Assembly: GCA_014377485.1 (NCBI GenBank)
Contig: JACMPM010000072.1
Location: forward strand, 1 to 38,652
Reading direction: 5' to 3'
Length of the DNA: 38,652 nucleotides
DNA from: Bacteriovorax sp.
Lineage (GTDB): Bacteria; Bdellovibrionota; Bacteriovoracia; Bacteriovoracales; Bacteriovoracaceae
Part shown: one piece after another, positions 15,625 to 25,790 of the stretch
Numbering within the stretch: the stretch's first letter is position 1
Layout of the letters: every line of letters begins with the position of its first letter
Translations under genes and position numbers: made by a program
The notes under the pieces: model-generated
Databases searched by the model: none
The model's input: only the letters and a program-made list of their open reading frames with translations
What the model was told of the DNA's origin: nothing

Positions 15625-16940
15625 TGCTTACCAAAAGTTTATTCAGCAAGAATCGCATTGCAATTTATGATGTGAATGGCTGCTACGCTATGGTCGAAGG
15701 AGTATTTAGGCCTGAAATTCGTGGGGAACCAATTGCAATATTAGGTAATACAGGCGGAATTGTAATAGCAGCTTCGCGAGAAGCAAAAGATTTAGGTATT
15801 GATATAGGTACTACTGCATGGGAAATAAAAAAAGTTGCCAAAGGTAATCATGTATATGTTTTCTCCGCTAACTTTGAAACATATGCCTACTTCTCTCGCC
15901 TACTTTTTACAGAATTAAGAAAATTTACCCCTCATTTATTTGTTTATTCAATTGATGAAGGTCTATTTGAAGTTGATCATATTCCCATTGAAAATCTATT
16001 AAAATTTGGAATGGAGGTTAATAGAGCAGTTTACCTTAACACTAGATTAGAAGGATGTATTGGTTTTGCCCCAAATATAACACTTGTTAAAATCGCAGTA
16101 AAAATTGCTAAAAAGAATCCAATTTATAAAGGTGTTTTTGAAATTAATGAATTGAATCTAGATTGGGCCCTAGAAAAAACTCCTGTTGAAAAACTATGGG
16201 GTATTGGTAAATCACGTGGAAAACAATTAAGAGCTCTAGGAATTAACAATGCAAAGCAATTTAGAGACTATTCATCCCCTGAAAAAATTCAAAACCTTCT
16301 CACGATTAATGGAAGAAAAATTCAACTTGAACTTCAAGGAGTTCAGTGTTTTAGAATTGATGAACCAATTGAAAAAAAACAAGAAATTTCACACAGTCGA
16401 ACTCTAGGAAGTAAAACAAATGATCTTGATTATCTTAAACAATCCTTAGCAACGTATGCAACGCTCGCATCTGAAGATATGAGAAGACAGGGATCTTTAT
16501 GCAAAGAAGTTGGTTTATTTTTGTGTACAGATTTTCATAGCCCAGATTTGCCACAATTTGGCGATAGTATAAAAATGTCTCTACCGACTTACACAATGGA
16601 TACTGTTAAAATTATCGAAACTATCTGGTCGCTACTAGAATCAATATATGATCCGCAATTTGAGTATAAAAAAATAGGAATATCATTAAAAAAACTTCAG
16701 GATTTTGAATCACATCAATTCTCTCTTTTTAACGAAGATGACGATCCAAAAAGAATTGGTCTTATGAGAACAATTGATGAGATTAATGCAAAATATAAAC
16801 CAGACACTATACGTAGTGCCGCTTGCGGATTGGGTAATGGGAACTTTGAAGCGAAACGACCAATGATGACACCGTCGTATTGTACGAATTGGGGGGAGGT
16901 GCCAATTATTGATACGGTTATTACACAGAAGGAAAAATAG
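15624..16940 (+). CDS. umuC: UmuC-type Y-family DNA polymerase (Pol V catalytic subunit)
   Basis: The 438-residue product matches UmuC along its length. D16 in YDVNGCYAMVE and D111/E112 in YSIDEGLF are the metal-binding carboxylates, and Y21 is at the steric-gate position. The thumb region has the VEKLWGIGKSRGKQL helix-hairpin-helix, the C-terminal (little finger) domain starts near 255 (EISHSRTLG), and QFSLF near 370 is a likely sliding-clamp motif (compare QLNLF in E. coli UmuC). All catalytic residues are intact, unlike its S24 partner. The enzyme performs error-prone synthesis across damaged bases. It is translated from an overlapping start; AAAGG precedes the ATG. Confidence 0.92.
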   Translation: MLTKSLFSKNRIAIYDVNGCYAMVEGVFRPEIRGEPIAILGNTGGIVIAASREAKDLGIDIGTTAWEIKKVAKGNHVYVFSANFETYAYFSRLLFTELRKFTPHLFVYSIDEGLFEVDHIPIENLLKFGMEVNRAVYLNTRLEGCIGFAPNITLVKIAVKIAKKNPIYKGVFEINELNLDWALEKTPVEKLWGIGKSRGKQLRALGINNAKQFRDYSSPEKIQNLLTINGRKIQLELQGVQCFRIDEPIEKKQEISHSRTLGSKTNDLDYLKQSLATYATLASEDMRRQGSLCKEVGLFLCTDFHSPDLPQFGDSIKMSLPTYTMDTVKIIETIWSLLESIYDPQFEYKKIGISLKKLQDFESHQFSLFNEDDDPKRIGLMRTIDEINAKYKPDTIRSAACGLGNGNFEAKRPMMTPSYCTNWGEVPIIDTVITQKEK

Positions 16941-17131
16941 GTTATTAGTAAAGTTAGAGCAATAAAATTTTATACGCTACGAGCTTACTTTGCTAGCGAA
17001 ATGCAAACATCTCATTTATTCCTCAAATTACAAAATTAAATTCGGAAATATTAATTTCCCGTGAGCAATATTTATTGTCATACAATCAAAGACTATAAGG
17101 GCGTTGCACAGACTTGGTTGAAAATAATCAG

Positions 17132-17251
17132 ATGACTTTTGTATTAAGCAATATGATTCCCCAGACTGCTTATCTGAATCGGGTTATCTGGAAATCATGG
17201 GAAGAAAGTGTATATTATTGCTGGGCCTATAAAATAAATTTCTCAACTTGA
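17132..17251 (+). pseudogene. DNA/RNA non-specific endonuclease (NUC1) fragment
   Basis: A 39-codon frame encodes MTFVLSNMIPQTAYLNRVIW followed by KSWEESV. This matches the C-terminal half of the NUC1 active site, pattern (T/S)F.LSN..PQ...LN...W...E, including the Asn that binds the metal. The catalytic DRGH segment should lie some 20-30 residues upstream; only DYKGVAQT in another frame (about 17089-17112) is visible, without the His. The rest of the enzyme is absent, so this is a decayed remnant. The remaining bases 16941-17088 show nothing else. It abuts the stop of the convergent lipoprotein gene. Confidence 0.6.
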
Positions 17252-17252
17252 T

Positions 17253-18311
17253 TCAAAACTGATACATTAACTGGCCAGAAGTCTCAAAGCTTTTATCCTT
17301 AAATTCTTCTGGATGCGTGGTAAAACTGTTCAATTGTGCAGGCGTGCACATTAGATAAGGTGAATTCGGAGTTCCCATTCCGCCTCCAAAACGGGTTGTC
17401 ACTCTTGATCCTTTACAAACTTGTTGTTCATTGGCCGCGATAAAGACCCGAACGGTGGATTGAGAGTCATTTTGAACAAGCTCCCTTGTGGAAGCGAAGG
17501 CCTTTGTTCTAGGTGTCCCTGTTAGCGGTAATTCAACAGCATCCTCATCTTGGACAATTTTTTGAGTCACGCACCCTTCATCCGTATAGTAGAGATTGAT
17601 TTTATACTCGATTCCGGCCTCATTCGAGTCAGGTAATGATAATGTAAGGGGAGAGATAAATTTCTCATTTGAAGTGCTTATTGATTGACCAAAACCGGAC
17701 ATTGAATCGATTGCTACACAGCGAGACTCTAGTGATTTTCCGATGAAAGTTTTTTCGCCATTATTGTTTTGAAATTCAGGTAACGAAATTTTTAAGAAGG
17801 TTGCATAACCTCTGTTCTTAACTTGTTTATCGCATTTAGAAGTTTCGCCGAAATTATTTATTTCATAGATATTACGACAAATGATAAAGTCTCTATTGGG
17901 AAAATGAACGTCTTTGTTTGATGAAACACTAGGTGAGTAGGTAAAATCTTGGTTGTTACAATCAGAATTAGACATAACAATTTTAAAATTGTAATCGTCA
18001 CCTTGTAATTTAACTTTTTCAATTTTTCCACAATATGCTTTCCCCTCAAAGTTACCTAATTGATCGCTAGATACCTTTTCCCATCCAATGGCAAAAAAAC
18101 TCCATGTATCGTTATTGAAATCTAATTTAAGATTTTGGGGAGGGACTTTTTTTAAGAAACTTCTTCCATCTAAGCTTTTACCAAAAAGAATAAAGCCATT
18201 AGAAAATTTATTAGCCGTTTCATTGAAGCTAAAAGAAACATTAGAAATAGGTCTAGGCTTATTACATGAAATAAGAGAAACCAAAAAAATAGTAATGAAG
18301 ATTCTTCTCAC
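17253..18311 (-). CDS. Lipoprotein with cysteine pairs, unknown function
   Basis: The 352-residue product has a short lipoprotein signal (VSLISC, lipid Cys 16). The mature part is beta-rich with about ten Cys, often in pairs, suggesting disulfides. Near the C-terminus is [22 protein letters not shown], a motif of the PY.IC...QLN type that recurs in surface lipoproteins of Bdellovibrio relatives. The start overlaps the end of the ABC ATPase gene by four bases (ATGA type), so it is the last gene of that operon. It might serve the transporter, possibly as a substrate-capture component, but there is no recognisable binding-protein fold. Confidence 0.7.
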   Translation of the reverse strand: MRRIFITIFLVSLISCNKPRPISNVSFSFNETANKFSNGFILFGKSLDGRSFLKKVPPQNLKLDFNNDTWSFFAIGWEKVSSDQLGNFEGKAYCGKIEKVKLQGDDYNFKIVMSNSDCNNQDFTYSPSVSSNKDVHFPNRDFIICRNIYEINNFGETSKCDKQVKNRGYATFLKISLPEFQNNNGEKTFIGKSLESRCVAIDSMSGFGQSISTSNEKFISPLTLSLPDSNEAGIEYKINLYYTDEGCVTQKIVQDEDAVELPLTGTPRTKAFASTRELVQNDSQSTVRVFIAANEQQVCKGSRVTTRFGGGMGTPNSPYLMCTPAQLNSFTTHPEEFKDKSFETSGQLMYQF

Positions 18312-19630
18312 TCTTCTTCCTCAGAAGCAAAGATGACCTTTCTATTTAAGTCATAATCCAGAATTTCGGCAAATCGCCCCCAATCAACAATGGTATCAAA
18401 TATTTTATCTGCATTTTCATAAGGAAGCTTGTCGGCAATTTCTTCTTGCAACGAAGCCTCGCTGACTTCTTTTTGCTTTTCTAACCTACGCAGAATGATT
18501 TTAAATAAGTTTAACTTTTTTATTTGATCTCTAAAAATAATTTTTCTTTCTAGAGTATTCGCACTTACAAGTTGATGCCCTAATGGAGTAAGAACTACAT
18601 CGTGCTTTGGGGTTTCAACTAATTCTAAAAGTTCCAGCGCTTTTGTAAGGGAAATTGTTAGTCCGAATTCTTCTCTCATTTGTGCTGACAAATCAAAAAT
18701 ATCAACTATACCTTTATCAGTGGCTATCATTTCGAGTAGGCCGATCATTCTTCCTGCTGTAACTGGAGGAATTGATTCTATACGAGTTGTTAGTTCAGAA
18801 ATAAAGAGTTCCTTCATATCTCTTGGAGTAGAAAATGATTTTTCACTTTCCTTTTCTTTATCTGGAAGAGTTAAGTTGGTAATCATGTCGTGAATTTCAT
18901 CAACCATTGTTTGAAATTCAGAAGACTTTTCATTTCGTGGATAAGAAAGCTCATTTTTAATATCGTAAACAATACTTCCTGGATTGCTGGAAAGAATTAA
19001 AATCCTTGAGGCCATGGAAACCGCATCTTGGATATTGTGAGTAACCATAAAGGCCGATTTAAAACCAGCATCTCCATTTTGCCAAAGACGGATAATTTCA
19101 GCTCGCAAGTTTCTAGCAGTATAGACATCTAAAGCGCTAAAGGGTTCATCCATGGCCAAAATTTCTGGTTTAGCTACCAAGGCACGGGCAAAGCCTACAC
19201 GTTGTCTCATTCCACCGGATAATTCCTTTGGGTATGCATTTTCATGTCCTCCAAGACCTATAAGATCGAGGGCCTTTTCAATTTCATCGTCTTCTTCTGT
19301 CTTACTTAACTTTCTTTGATTAAGTCCAATCCGTACATTTTCAGCGACAGATAACCACGGATAAAGAGCAAAGCTTTGAAAGACTATAGCAACGTCGGAG
19401 TTAACATCGTTAAGTACTTCTTCATGATGTAAAACTTTTCCAGTGCTCGCTGGAATTAGACCTGACATTATTCGAAGTATGGTTGATTTCCCTGAACCCG
19501 ATTGACCCAGGAGAGCGATGAATTCACCTTCGGAAACGGATAAGTTAATATCTTTTAAAATTAAAACATCTTGATCATTTTCAAGATTATATGTTTTTGA
19601 AATTTTTTCTAAGGAAGTAATTACTTTCAT
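18308..19630 (-). CDS. NitT/TauT-family ABC transporter ATPase with C-terminal AAA-associated domain
   Basis: The 440-residue product has a full ABC domain: Walker A GQSGSGKS (42-49), Q85 loop, signature LSGG (137-140), Walker B ending DEP (161-163) and switch His (THN, 198). It groups with nitrate/sulfonate/taurine-type ATPases by [15 protein letters not shown]. Residues of about 270-435 form the C-terminal winged-helix AAA-associated domain found in a subset of these ATPases, possibly regulatory. It is followed within eight bases upstream by the permease gene and overlaps the lipoprotein gene. The substrate is unknown. Confidence 0.88.
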   Translation of the reverse strand: MKVITSLEKISKTYNLENDQDVLILKDINLSVSEGEFIALLGQSGSGKSTILRIMSGLIPASTGKVLHHEEVLNDVNSDVAIVFQSFALYPWLSVAENVRIGLNQRKLSKTEEDDEIEKALDLIGLGGHENAYPKELSGGMRQRVGFARALVAKPEILAMDEPFSALDVYTARNLRAEIIRLWQNGDAGFKSAFMVTHNIQDAVSMASRILILSSNPGSIVYDIKNELSYPRNEKSSEFQTMVDEIHDMITNLTLPDKEKESEKSFSTPRDMKELFISELTTRIESIPPVTAGRMIGLLEMIATDKGIVDIFDLSAQMREEFGLTISLTKALELLELVETPKHDVVLTPLGHQLVSANTLERKIIFRDQIKKLNLFKIILRRLEKQKEVSEASLQEEIADKLPYENADKIFDTIVDWGRFAEILDYDLNRKVIFASEEEE

Positions 19631-19638
19631 AAAATCAC

Positions 19639-21396
19639 CTATTCCAAATGAAACTTATCAGCAGATAGTTTATAAAGCTTTCGCCATACAAGGCGGTTAA
19701 TAAGAACAACAAAGATAGACATCGTAGCAATACTTAAAAAAATGGCACTCCAATTTCCTTCGCTGGTAGCTTGCGAAATATAAGATCCAAGGCCTTGAGC
19801 AATTAATTTTTGTTTTCCAAAATTAGCGTATTCGGCAACAATGCTTGCGTTCCATGCACCACCTGCGGCAGTGCACGCTCCTGTTACCCAAAAAGGAAAG
19901 ATGGCCGGAATAATCATTTTTGACCAAAGCTTGATTCCCTTTAAATTGAAAATGCGAGCACATTCTTTCATGTCATTAGGAATAGAAGATGCGCCAGCAA
20001 TAATATTAAAAAACACATACCATTGACTACCAAGTGAAAGAAGAAAAATACTTCCCCAATTCATACCAATATTATGGTTTATAAAAAATGCTACGACGAT
20101 GGGGAAGGTCATATTGATTGGAAACGAAGCTCCAATTTGGGCCAGTGGTCTAACGATCTTGGCAGTACTCGGACGAAATCCGACCCAGACTCCAATGGGA
20201 GTCCAGATAAGTGTTGAAACTATAACCATAAGAAAGACTCTTAACATCGTATAAGTTCCAAGTTTTAGAACGAGGATAATATCATCAAATGAAAATTTAT
20301 TTTTAATCTGATTAAAAGCAAAATAAATGATGTATGTGACAACTCCAAAAACAAAAAGATAAAAGAAAAAATCGAAAAGATGATTTTCTTTTATGCCTTT
20401 TTTCTTTCTTTTCTTTTTTAAAAAAGTCATGGTTCCGAGACTAAAAAACCAATTAAAGAAAATATCAATTGAACTCAAGATAAGATCAACCAACTTATTA
20501 ACTAGTTTTGACTTATTTAATATTTCAAAAATAATTGATTTTGGATTTTCCGCCGAATCAACTTGTTCGTTTTTAAACTTCATTGACCAAACAGTGATTG
20601 GCTTCCAGAACAATAGATCTATTAAAATGATAGTTGTGACCATGGCAAGAACAGCATAGAGAGCGGCCCTCGTGTCACCTTTTTCTAATGCCATACCCAT
20701 ATATGAACCAATTCCTGGGAGCTTGATATTTTTTCCAAGGACAGTAATCATTTCACTTTGAACAACGAAAAACCATCCACCACCAAAACTCATCATTGAG
20801 TTCCACACGAGTGAGATTGTCGAATTCGGTAATTCTAGTCTTGAAAATCTTTGCCAAGGGTTGAGCTTATATACTTTTGAGACTTCTTGCAGGTCATTAG
20901 GAAGGGTTATTAAGGAGTGGTAGAACCCTAAGGTCATATTCCAAACTTGGCCTGTGAAAATGGCAAATAGACTTGCTAATTCCACACCCAATAAGCTGTG
21001 AGGAAAAAGCGACATAAATCCAGTGACTGTGATAGATAAAAACCCCAAAACTGGCACAGATTGTAAAATATCAACCATCGGAATTATTAGAGAACGAGCA
21101 CGTTTACTTCTATAGGCCCAATATCCGATAGTCGTTGTAAATAATAAAGAGGCTCCATATGCGAGAAACATTCGAAAAGTGCTTCTCATCATATAATAAG
21201 GAATTCTATCGTAGTTAAGATTTAAATCTTGAAAACCAGATGTCGTATAAGGAACGTTCATATCTTTAATTAAGCTGATCGCTAGCCATAAGGAAGAAAT
21301 GAACATTAGAAGGGCGATAAGATCACGCCAAGTGAAATCAAAATCTTCAATTAAAAAAGAAAGTGAAAAATTAAATATAGGTTGTCGTTTTTGCAT
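19639..21396 (-). CDS. Fused double ABC transporter permease, NitT/TauT type
   Basis: The 585-residue product contains two BPD-type permease domains in tandem, each about 250 residues with six helices. Each has a cytoplasmic coupling loop: [20 protein letters not shown] near 165-185 and [20 protein letters not shown] near 455-475. A basic linker with KKKRKKK (about 328-336) separates the halves. The fusion supplies both membrane subunits of one importer. No periplasmic binding protein gene lies nearby. It is the first gene of the leftward operon and is preceded by a long leader with an inverted repeat. Confidence 0.87.
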   Translation of the reverse strand: MQKRQPIFNFSLSFLIEDFDFTWRDLIALLMFISSLWLAISLIKDMNVPYTTSGFQDLNLNYDRIPYYMMRSTFRMFLAYGASLLFTTTIGYWAYRSKRARSLIIPMVDILQSVPVLGFLSITVTGFMSLFPHSLLGVELASLFAIFTGQVWNMTLGFYHSLITLPNDLQEVSKVYKLNPWQRFSRLELPNSTISLVWNSMMSFGGGWFFVVQSEMITVLGKNIKLPGIGSYMGMALEKGDTRAALYAVLAMVTTIILIDLLFWKPITVWSMKFKNEQVDSAENPKSIIFEILNKSKLVNKLVDLILSSIDIFFNWFFSLGTMTFLKKKRKKKGIKENHLFDFFFYLFVFGVVTYIIYFAFNQIKNKFSFDDIILVLKLGTYTMLRVFLMVIVSTLIWTPIGVWVGFRPSTAKIVRPLAQIGASFPINMTFPIVVAFFINHNIGMNWGSIFLLSLGSQWYVFFNIIAGASSIPNDMKECARIFNLKGIKLWSKMIIPAIFPFWVTGACTAAGGAWNASIVAEYANFGKQKLIAQGLGSYISQATSEGNWSAIFLSIATMSIFVVLINRLVWRKLYKLSADKFHLE

Positions 21397-21480
21397 AACT
21401 CAATCTCGTGCGAGGTCTTCATTAAGAGAAAACCTGAGAGATTAAGCGTTTTTTAGAATTTAAAAATTGGCATTATTCTT

Positions 21481-21534
21481 CTCAGGAACATAAAAAATGT
21501 TTGTGGGGTGCTCGTCCATCTTTTCTCTCCTGAG
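21481..21534 (-). promoter_or_regulatory. Two-stem hairpin in the leader of the ABC permease operon
   Basis: CTCAGG (21481-21486) pairs with CCTGAG (21529-21534). Inside it, AACAT/ATGTT (21487-21491 with 21497-21501) forms a second stem with a five-A loop. This leaves a 27-base GC-richer strand containing GTGGGGTGC. It lies 85 bases upstream of the permease ATG, so on the minus strand it could be part of a 5' leader RNA. The segment resembles pieces of several riboswitches but matches none fully. Confidence 0.35.
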
Positions 21535-21540
21535 TAATAA

Positions 21541-22377
21541 ATATTAAAATTGGCAATATTAAGTGAATATAAAGATATAAATGTATTTGGCAAGAAATAA
21601 ATTAGATGGAGTATTGTATTTTCAATATTATTTTAATAATCATTATGATTTGTATAAACGATACTTACTATCACCAATGATTAATATCTTTTGGAGTAAT
21701 TAAAATATTACATTTTAATTACCCATCTTATCCATCACTTAATTTTTGTATATCCATTTAAATTTCTTAAAAAAATATATTAATAAAACTGATAGCAAAA
21801 GAGCACCGACTTAAAGGAGTTATTTTCTCGTATCAGTTTTTTAGAATATAATTGCTTCGCTCTTGGATATTCAAGCTAAGTAATTTGTTTTTACTTTGGT
21901 GGATCTTATAGAATTAATTTTGAGAAATAATTCGGGAATCAATTTATTGAATCTTGTAAAACAGTCTTTGTCTTTAAAACAACTAGAACAATTTGTTGGG
22001 AATTATGAAAATGATCTTAAGAATAAGATTCCGATCGTTACATCACAAAATAATTTTTTTCCCAGAAGGTCGTGAAGCGATTAAATCTCTTAGAATCTAT
22101 CAAAGTGGAAAAGATTTTATCTATAAAAAGATTGATTCAATATATTTTTGGAATTATTTTTTTTACTTAGCAACCAGCATTTATAACAGCTTTGTCATAT
22201 TTGCCTGATTCTGCCTGTCCATCAAGCGAATGGTTGGAATATGCCCTGAAACTATACGAAGTGTCTGTCTTACACCTACTTGGTGTAGAGTGAAAACTAC
22301 TGCCCTAGTAGAAATTAATACTTGGGCAGAGTTACTTAAATCAAATCGTAAAAGTTAAACGCACTTTAATTTTAAAA
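21541..22377. other. Structured intergenic stretch with eroded coding traces
   Basis: No intact gene is seen. Strong inverted repeats are GTAATTAAAAT with its complement around a 5-base loop (21696-21722), and AAAACTGATA with its complement (21785-21794 and 21831-21840), the latter followed by a short T-run. From 21920, frames read on in three registers on the plus strand: MRNNSGINLLNLVKQSL... to a stop at 22075; then FFPEGREAIKSLRIYQSGKD... in a second frame to 22208, switching at a T-run near 22054; then EWLEYALKLYEVSVLHLLGVE in a third. This looks like a decayed gene, but I cannot name it. Confidence 0.4.
22300..22329 (-). terminator. Hairpin downstream of the DUF347 gene
   Basis: CTGCCC (22300-22305) pairs with GGGCAG (22324-22329), and in the leftward direction is followed by TAGTTTTCA. 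A second perfect 6-bp hairpin, TACACC/GGTGTA (22271-22287), lies just beyond. Together they could end the leftward transcript of the DUF347 gene, whose stop is 49 bases away. The T-run is short. Confidence 0.4.
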
Positions 22378-23139
22378 CTAATGAGATTCTTGAGCTGCTC
22401 TATGAGGAAAAATCAAAATAAAAGCAACCATGAAGGCCAAAAGAGCAGCAGAAGCTGAGTAACGACTCAAGTTTAGTCCACCCTTAGCAATTGGCTTATC
22501 TAAGAAATCTCCTACTACAGCACCTAATGGTCTCGTTAATACGAAAGCTGCCCAAAATAGCAAAGTGCGAGAAATCTTTGTCCAAAAATAAAGTACAATC
22601 ACCAGGGCCAATGCTCCACCAAAGACGACAGCACTACCTAAATATCCAAATCCTGCTGAATCTGCCATCCAGTCGCCTAATGCCGTACCTAAAGTCTGAG
22701 AGAACATAATAGTTATCCAGTAAAACATCTCCGATTTGGGATTACTAACTGAGTTCACGTTGATTGAACCCATCGTTTTATGCCAAATAAAAAGAGAAGC
22801 TAATAAAAGGATAATTAGAATTGTAGTTCCACCTGTATAACCTATTCCGAGTGAGCGGTCGACGTAATCCGCCATTGTTGTCCCGACAGTTGTAGTCGCA
22901 ACAATCGTAATCCAATAAACTATAGGATGAAATTTATGAGCCTTAATTTGAAAGTAAACGGCCACTAAAAAGATTACTGCAAAAATAAGTGTGCTGACCA
23001 AGTAACCTAAATTCATCGACATTGAAACTGCATCTCCACCTGTTTCTCCAAGTGTAGTTGCTGCAATTTTAATGATCCAAAAAACGAGCGTTAATTCTGG
23101 GACCTTACTTAATCCCTTCTCCATGTTGGTCTGTTCCAT
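22378..23139 (-). CDS. DUF347 (COG4705) repeat membrane protein
   Basis: The 253-residue product has about eight transmembrane helices made of four repeats. Each repeat begins with a (K/T/S/R)-x-x-(T/G)TxG(x)xxxD segment: AATTLGETGGDAVS, ATTTVGTTMADYVD, FSQTLGTALGDWMA and LTRPLGAVVGDFLD. The second helix of each repeat starts near a GYLGS/GYTGG-like turn. This fourfold motif defines the DUF347 family, whose function is unsettled; it has been linked to metal tolerance and transport. AGGAG precedes the ATG by five bases. It stands alone in the leftward direction. Confidence 0.85.
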   Translation of the reverse strand: MEQTNMEKGLSKVPELTLVFWIIKIAATTLGETGGDAVSMSMNLGYLVSTLIFAVIFLVAVYFQIKAHKFHPIVYWITIVATTTVGTTMADYVDRSLGIGYTGGTTILIILLLASLFIWHKTMGSINVNSVSNPKSEMFYWITIMFSQTLGTALGDWMADSAGFGYLGSAVVFGGALALVIVLYFWTKISRTLLFWAAFVLTRPLGAVVGDFLDKPIAKGGLNLSRYSASAALLAFMVAFILIFPHRAAQESH

Positions 23140-23612
23140 TTTTTCTCCTAAAAGATGATGTAATTTGTTAGAAAATAATTATTAAAATTTCCAAAATAAA
23201 AGACAATTATCTATACGAAACGTTAGTGAATTTAATTATGCAAGTGCAATTAATCCTGCAAAAATGGCAAACTAAATTTGAAACCCTCTCCTGAATTTTT
23301 TGGCACTAATTTTTTTATGATTGCATGTTTGGTGCAAATGATCAACTAATCAAAAGTATAATCCGAGAGGTTGTGACCTTTCCTAAAAAATTTAATCTGT
23401 AATTATGCAAATCTTTCTTATGCTTTATCGTCCTAGATCCTGAATAATTTATAAAAGATTGATTAAGTTTAAGTTGCTTAATCTCTTTAGTGAAAGGCAT
23501 ATTTATATTAAGATTACTTAAATAAAGTAAAAGATAAAATCGAAGATTAGCTAAAACCTTCTAAATTTTATTAAAAAAATGCAAAAATTAAATCGCAAAA
23601 AAGGATATTACT
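23140..23612. other. Divergent intergenic region, no gene seen
   Basis: These 473 bases separate the leftward DUF347 gene and the rightward dioxygenase gene. The sequence is AT-rich, with stop codons in all frames I followed. It presumably holds both promoters, but no convincing -35/-10 pair or operator stands out. Confidence 0.5.
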
Positions 23613-24428
23613 TTGACAAATAAAAAACTGCCTACTTACTTTATCTCTCACGGCGCAGGTCCTTGGCCTTGGTTAAAAAAGGAAATGCCTTATTTTGACA
23701 AGCTTGAGGCTTCGTTAATTAGTATTGCCAAAGAAGTAGGGAGGCCAAAAGCAATTCTTATGATTTCAGGACACTGGGAAGAAGAGAATTTCACACTTAT
23801 GGCCAATCTAAATCCTCCAATGCTTTATGATTATGGAGGATTTCCTGAACATACTTATCACGTACAATATGCAGCGCCAGGCGATTTAGAATTAGTTGCT
23901 AGAGCCAAAGCTTTAATTGAAGGTGCAGGTTTTCCTGTCGGTATAGATAAGTCACGCGGATTTGATCATGGAACATTTGTTCCACTTTCCGTTATGTATC
24001 CTGAAGCAGATGTTCCAGTCGTTCAACTCTCTCTTAAAAAAAATTATGATCCAGAAACACATTACCAATTGGGATTAGCTCTCGCTCCTCTAAGGGAAGA
24101 GGGAATTCTTATTATTGGAAGTGGTTTGACTTATCATAATTTGCGCCAATTTGGTAAAGGGGAGGCGGCCAGCCTTGCTTCAGCACAATTTGATGAGTGG
24201 CTTAGAAAAGTTCTGATTGATTTTTCTAAAGATGAACGGCATCAACAATTATTAGAGTGGTCAAAAGCTCCATCAGCGCGAACTGCTCATCCCGATGAGG
24301 ATCACCTTATACCTCTTCATGTTGTTGTAGGCGCAGCTGAAAATGAAACGGGTATTTTGATTTATCATGAAGATAAAGGCTTCGGTGGCATGAGTGTTTC
24401 TAGCTTTCGATTTGGGCATTTACCTTAA
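23613..24428 (+). CDS. LigB-type extradiol dioxygenase (YgiD/DODA family)
   Basis: The 271-residue product is a single-domain class III extradiol dioxygenase. H13 (ISHGAGP) and H54 (SGHWE) are the expected metal ligands, and H119 (FDHGTFVPL), H175 (TYHNL) and H235 (PLHVVVGAA) are the other conserved active-site His. The length is normal for YgiD-like proteins, which open catechol rings such as DOPA at the 4,5 position; the physiological substrate is often unknown. The start is TTG 23613 with AAGGA eight bases upstream; no in-frame ATG is better placed. The cytoplasmic enzyme stands alone. Confidence 0.88.
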   Translation: MTNKKLPTYFISHGAGPWPWLKKEMPYFDKLEASLISIAKEVGRPKAILMISGHWEEENFTLMANLNPPMLYDYGGFPEHTYHVQYAAPGDLELVARAKALIEGAGFPVGIDKSRGFDHGTFVPLSVMYPEADVPVVQLSLKKNYDPETHYQLGLALAPLREEGILIIGSGLTYHNLRQFGKGEAASLASAQFDEWLRKVLIDFSKDERHQQLLEWSKAPSARTAHPDEDHLIPLHVVVGAAENETGILIYHEDKGFGGMSVSSFRFGHLP

Positions 24429-24536
24429 TTGCTTAGGAAGATTACACTTTTGCAATGTAAGTTAATGCAAGATATTGTGTGTTTTCAACGCGGATTAATT
24501 TTCTTAGGCTATGGCAATACTTATTAAGGAGTGATT

Positions 24537-25382
24537 ATGAAATTAAAATGTATTTCTTTTTTTATCTCAATAATTCTTAGTTCTGCCCTACACGCGCAAG
24601 CTAATACTAATAGCGGTCATTTTAAAAAAGTAGTTTGGATTGTGTTTGAAAATACAAATTACAGCAAAGCTTTAGCTCAACCAGATTTTAAAAAATTAAC
24701 TCAGAATGGTGCTTTGTTTACCAATCTAATTGCAGAAGTTCACCCATCTCAAGGAAACTATATTGCAATGGTGGCCGGATCTAAATTAGGTGTGAATAAT
24801 GATAATGTTGTTGATTTGAAAGAATCTCATGTTGGAGACTTACTGGAAAAGGCAGGCCTTAAGTGGAAAACATATGCAGAGAATTATCCTGGAAATTGTT
24901 TCACTGGAAAATCTTCTGGTGACTACTATAGAAAGCATGTTCCCTTTATGAGTTTTGCTAATGTTTCTCAAAATAGTGCAAGATGCTTAAACATTGAAGA
25001 TGAAACAAAGTTTTTTGATGATTTCAAAAGTGGAGCTCTACCAGAATTTTCAATGTATATTCCAAATATTAAAAATGATGGACATGATACGGGTGTAGAT
25101 TACGCAGGTAAATGGCTTGGAAATACATTTGGATCTATTCTTTTAAATCCAGCTAATCTTGGTGATGTTCTCTTTATTATTACTTTTGATGAAAGCGGAT
25201 TGCTTTCTCCAAAAAATCAAATCTATACAGTTCTTCTTGGAGCCAACGTAAAGGCAGGATCAGAAAATGCTCAATTGATGAGTCATCCGGCCTTGCTCAA
25301 AATGATTGAGGACGAATTTGGCATTGGTGATTTGGGAAGAGAAGATTTAACGGCTCAGGTGATCACAGGAATTTGGAAATAA
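24537..25382 (+). CDS. Secreted AcpA/phospholipase C-type phosphoesterase
   Basis: I place the start at ATG 24537 with AAGGAG five to seven bases upstream, giving 281 residues; a GTG at 24531 is inside that site. A signal peptide ends near residue 22 (ALHAQA). Family motifs are VFENTNYSKAL near 37-47 (acidic metal ligand and Asn), HPSQGNYIAM near 69-78, an IPNIKNDGHDTG segment near 180 and ITFDES near 217. These belong to the PF04185 phosphoesterases, which hydrolyse phosphate esters or phospholipids outside the cell. The Thr usually serving as nucleophile in phospholipase C relatives is not obvious, so activity is inferred. Confidence 0.82.
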   Translation: MKLKCISFFISIILSSALHAQANTNSGHFKKVVWIVFENTNYSKALAQPDFKKLTQNGALFTNLIAEVHPSQGNYIAMVAGSKLGVNNDNVVDLKESHVGDLLEKAGLKWKTYAENYPGNCFTGKSSGDYYRKHVPFMSFANVSQNSARCLNIEDETKFFDDFKSGALPEFSMYIPNIKNDGHDTGVDYAGKWLGNTFGSILLNPANLGDVLFIITFDESGLLSPKNQIYTVLLGANVKAGSENAQLMSHPALLKMIEDEFGIGDLGREDLTAQVITGIWK

Positions 25383-25790
25383 AATATATCTTTTTTGGTT
25401 AGGGGAATCTGGAAAGCTGGCCTGATTCACAGATCTTCAATCCGAAGATCATCAACAAGGCATTCAATTTTAGAGTATTAAGATTTTAAAATGAATTTAC
25501 TTACAAGAGAGAGATGATCTTTTAGAAAAATTTAGAAGTATCTTTTTTATGATCATGATTTTTTTCTTATAATTTATTTTTTTGGAGTCATTTATATAGC
25601 TCAAAAAATATTGAAGCCACTTGAAAGTATAACCCTATTGGTTGAGCAAGAATGACTGCTGAAATGTTAATTCAAAGTAGGATGCTAGAAAAGTAATATT
25701 AAATAAAACTCGCTTTAGAGTTAAGGACTTATACTCAAGGGCCAATTCAAAATTTTTTTTTACTTCGAATTATATACAAAGTGAGTTTTC
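25383..25790. other. Intergenic region with one perfect hairpin
   Basis: No gene is seen in these 408 bases. GATCTTC (25432-25438) pairs with GAAGATC (25444-25450) about 50 bases after the phosphoesterase stop. No T-run follows, so it is a weak terminator candidate. Close to the EamA start, AAAACTCGCTTT (about 25706-25717) and AAAGTGAGTTTT (about 25780-25791) form an inverted repeat with one G-T mismatch, which could fold over the start of the mRNA. Confidence 0.4.

Noticed and set aside
21397-21480. Glycine riboswitch suggested by TCTCTCAGG near the permease start
   Set aside because: The rest of the aptamer core (GCCGAAGGGGCAA-type block and second stem) is not present.
21430-21534. TPP riboswitch: the minus strand shows CCTGA...ATAATGCCA and the plus strand shows GGGGTGC
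   Set aside because: The two signature blocks are on opposite strands and the CTGAGA...ACCC and GCGTAGGGA parts are missing, so the aptamer cannot form.
22260-22330. tRNA-like pair of hairpins
   Set aside because: There is no acceptor stem, T-loop GTTCGA-type sequence or CCA; it fits a terminator better.
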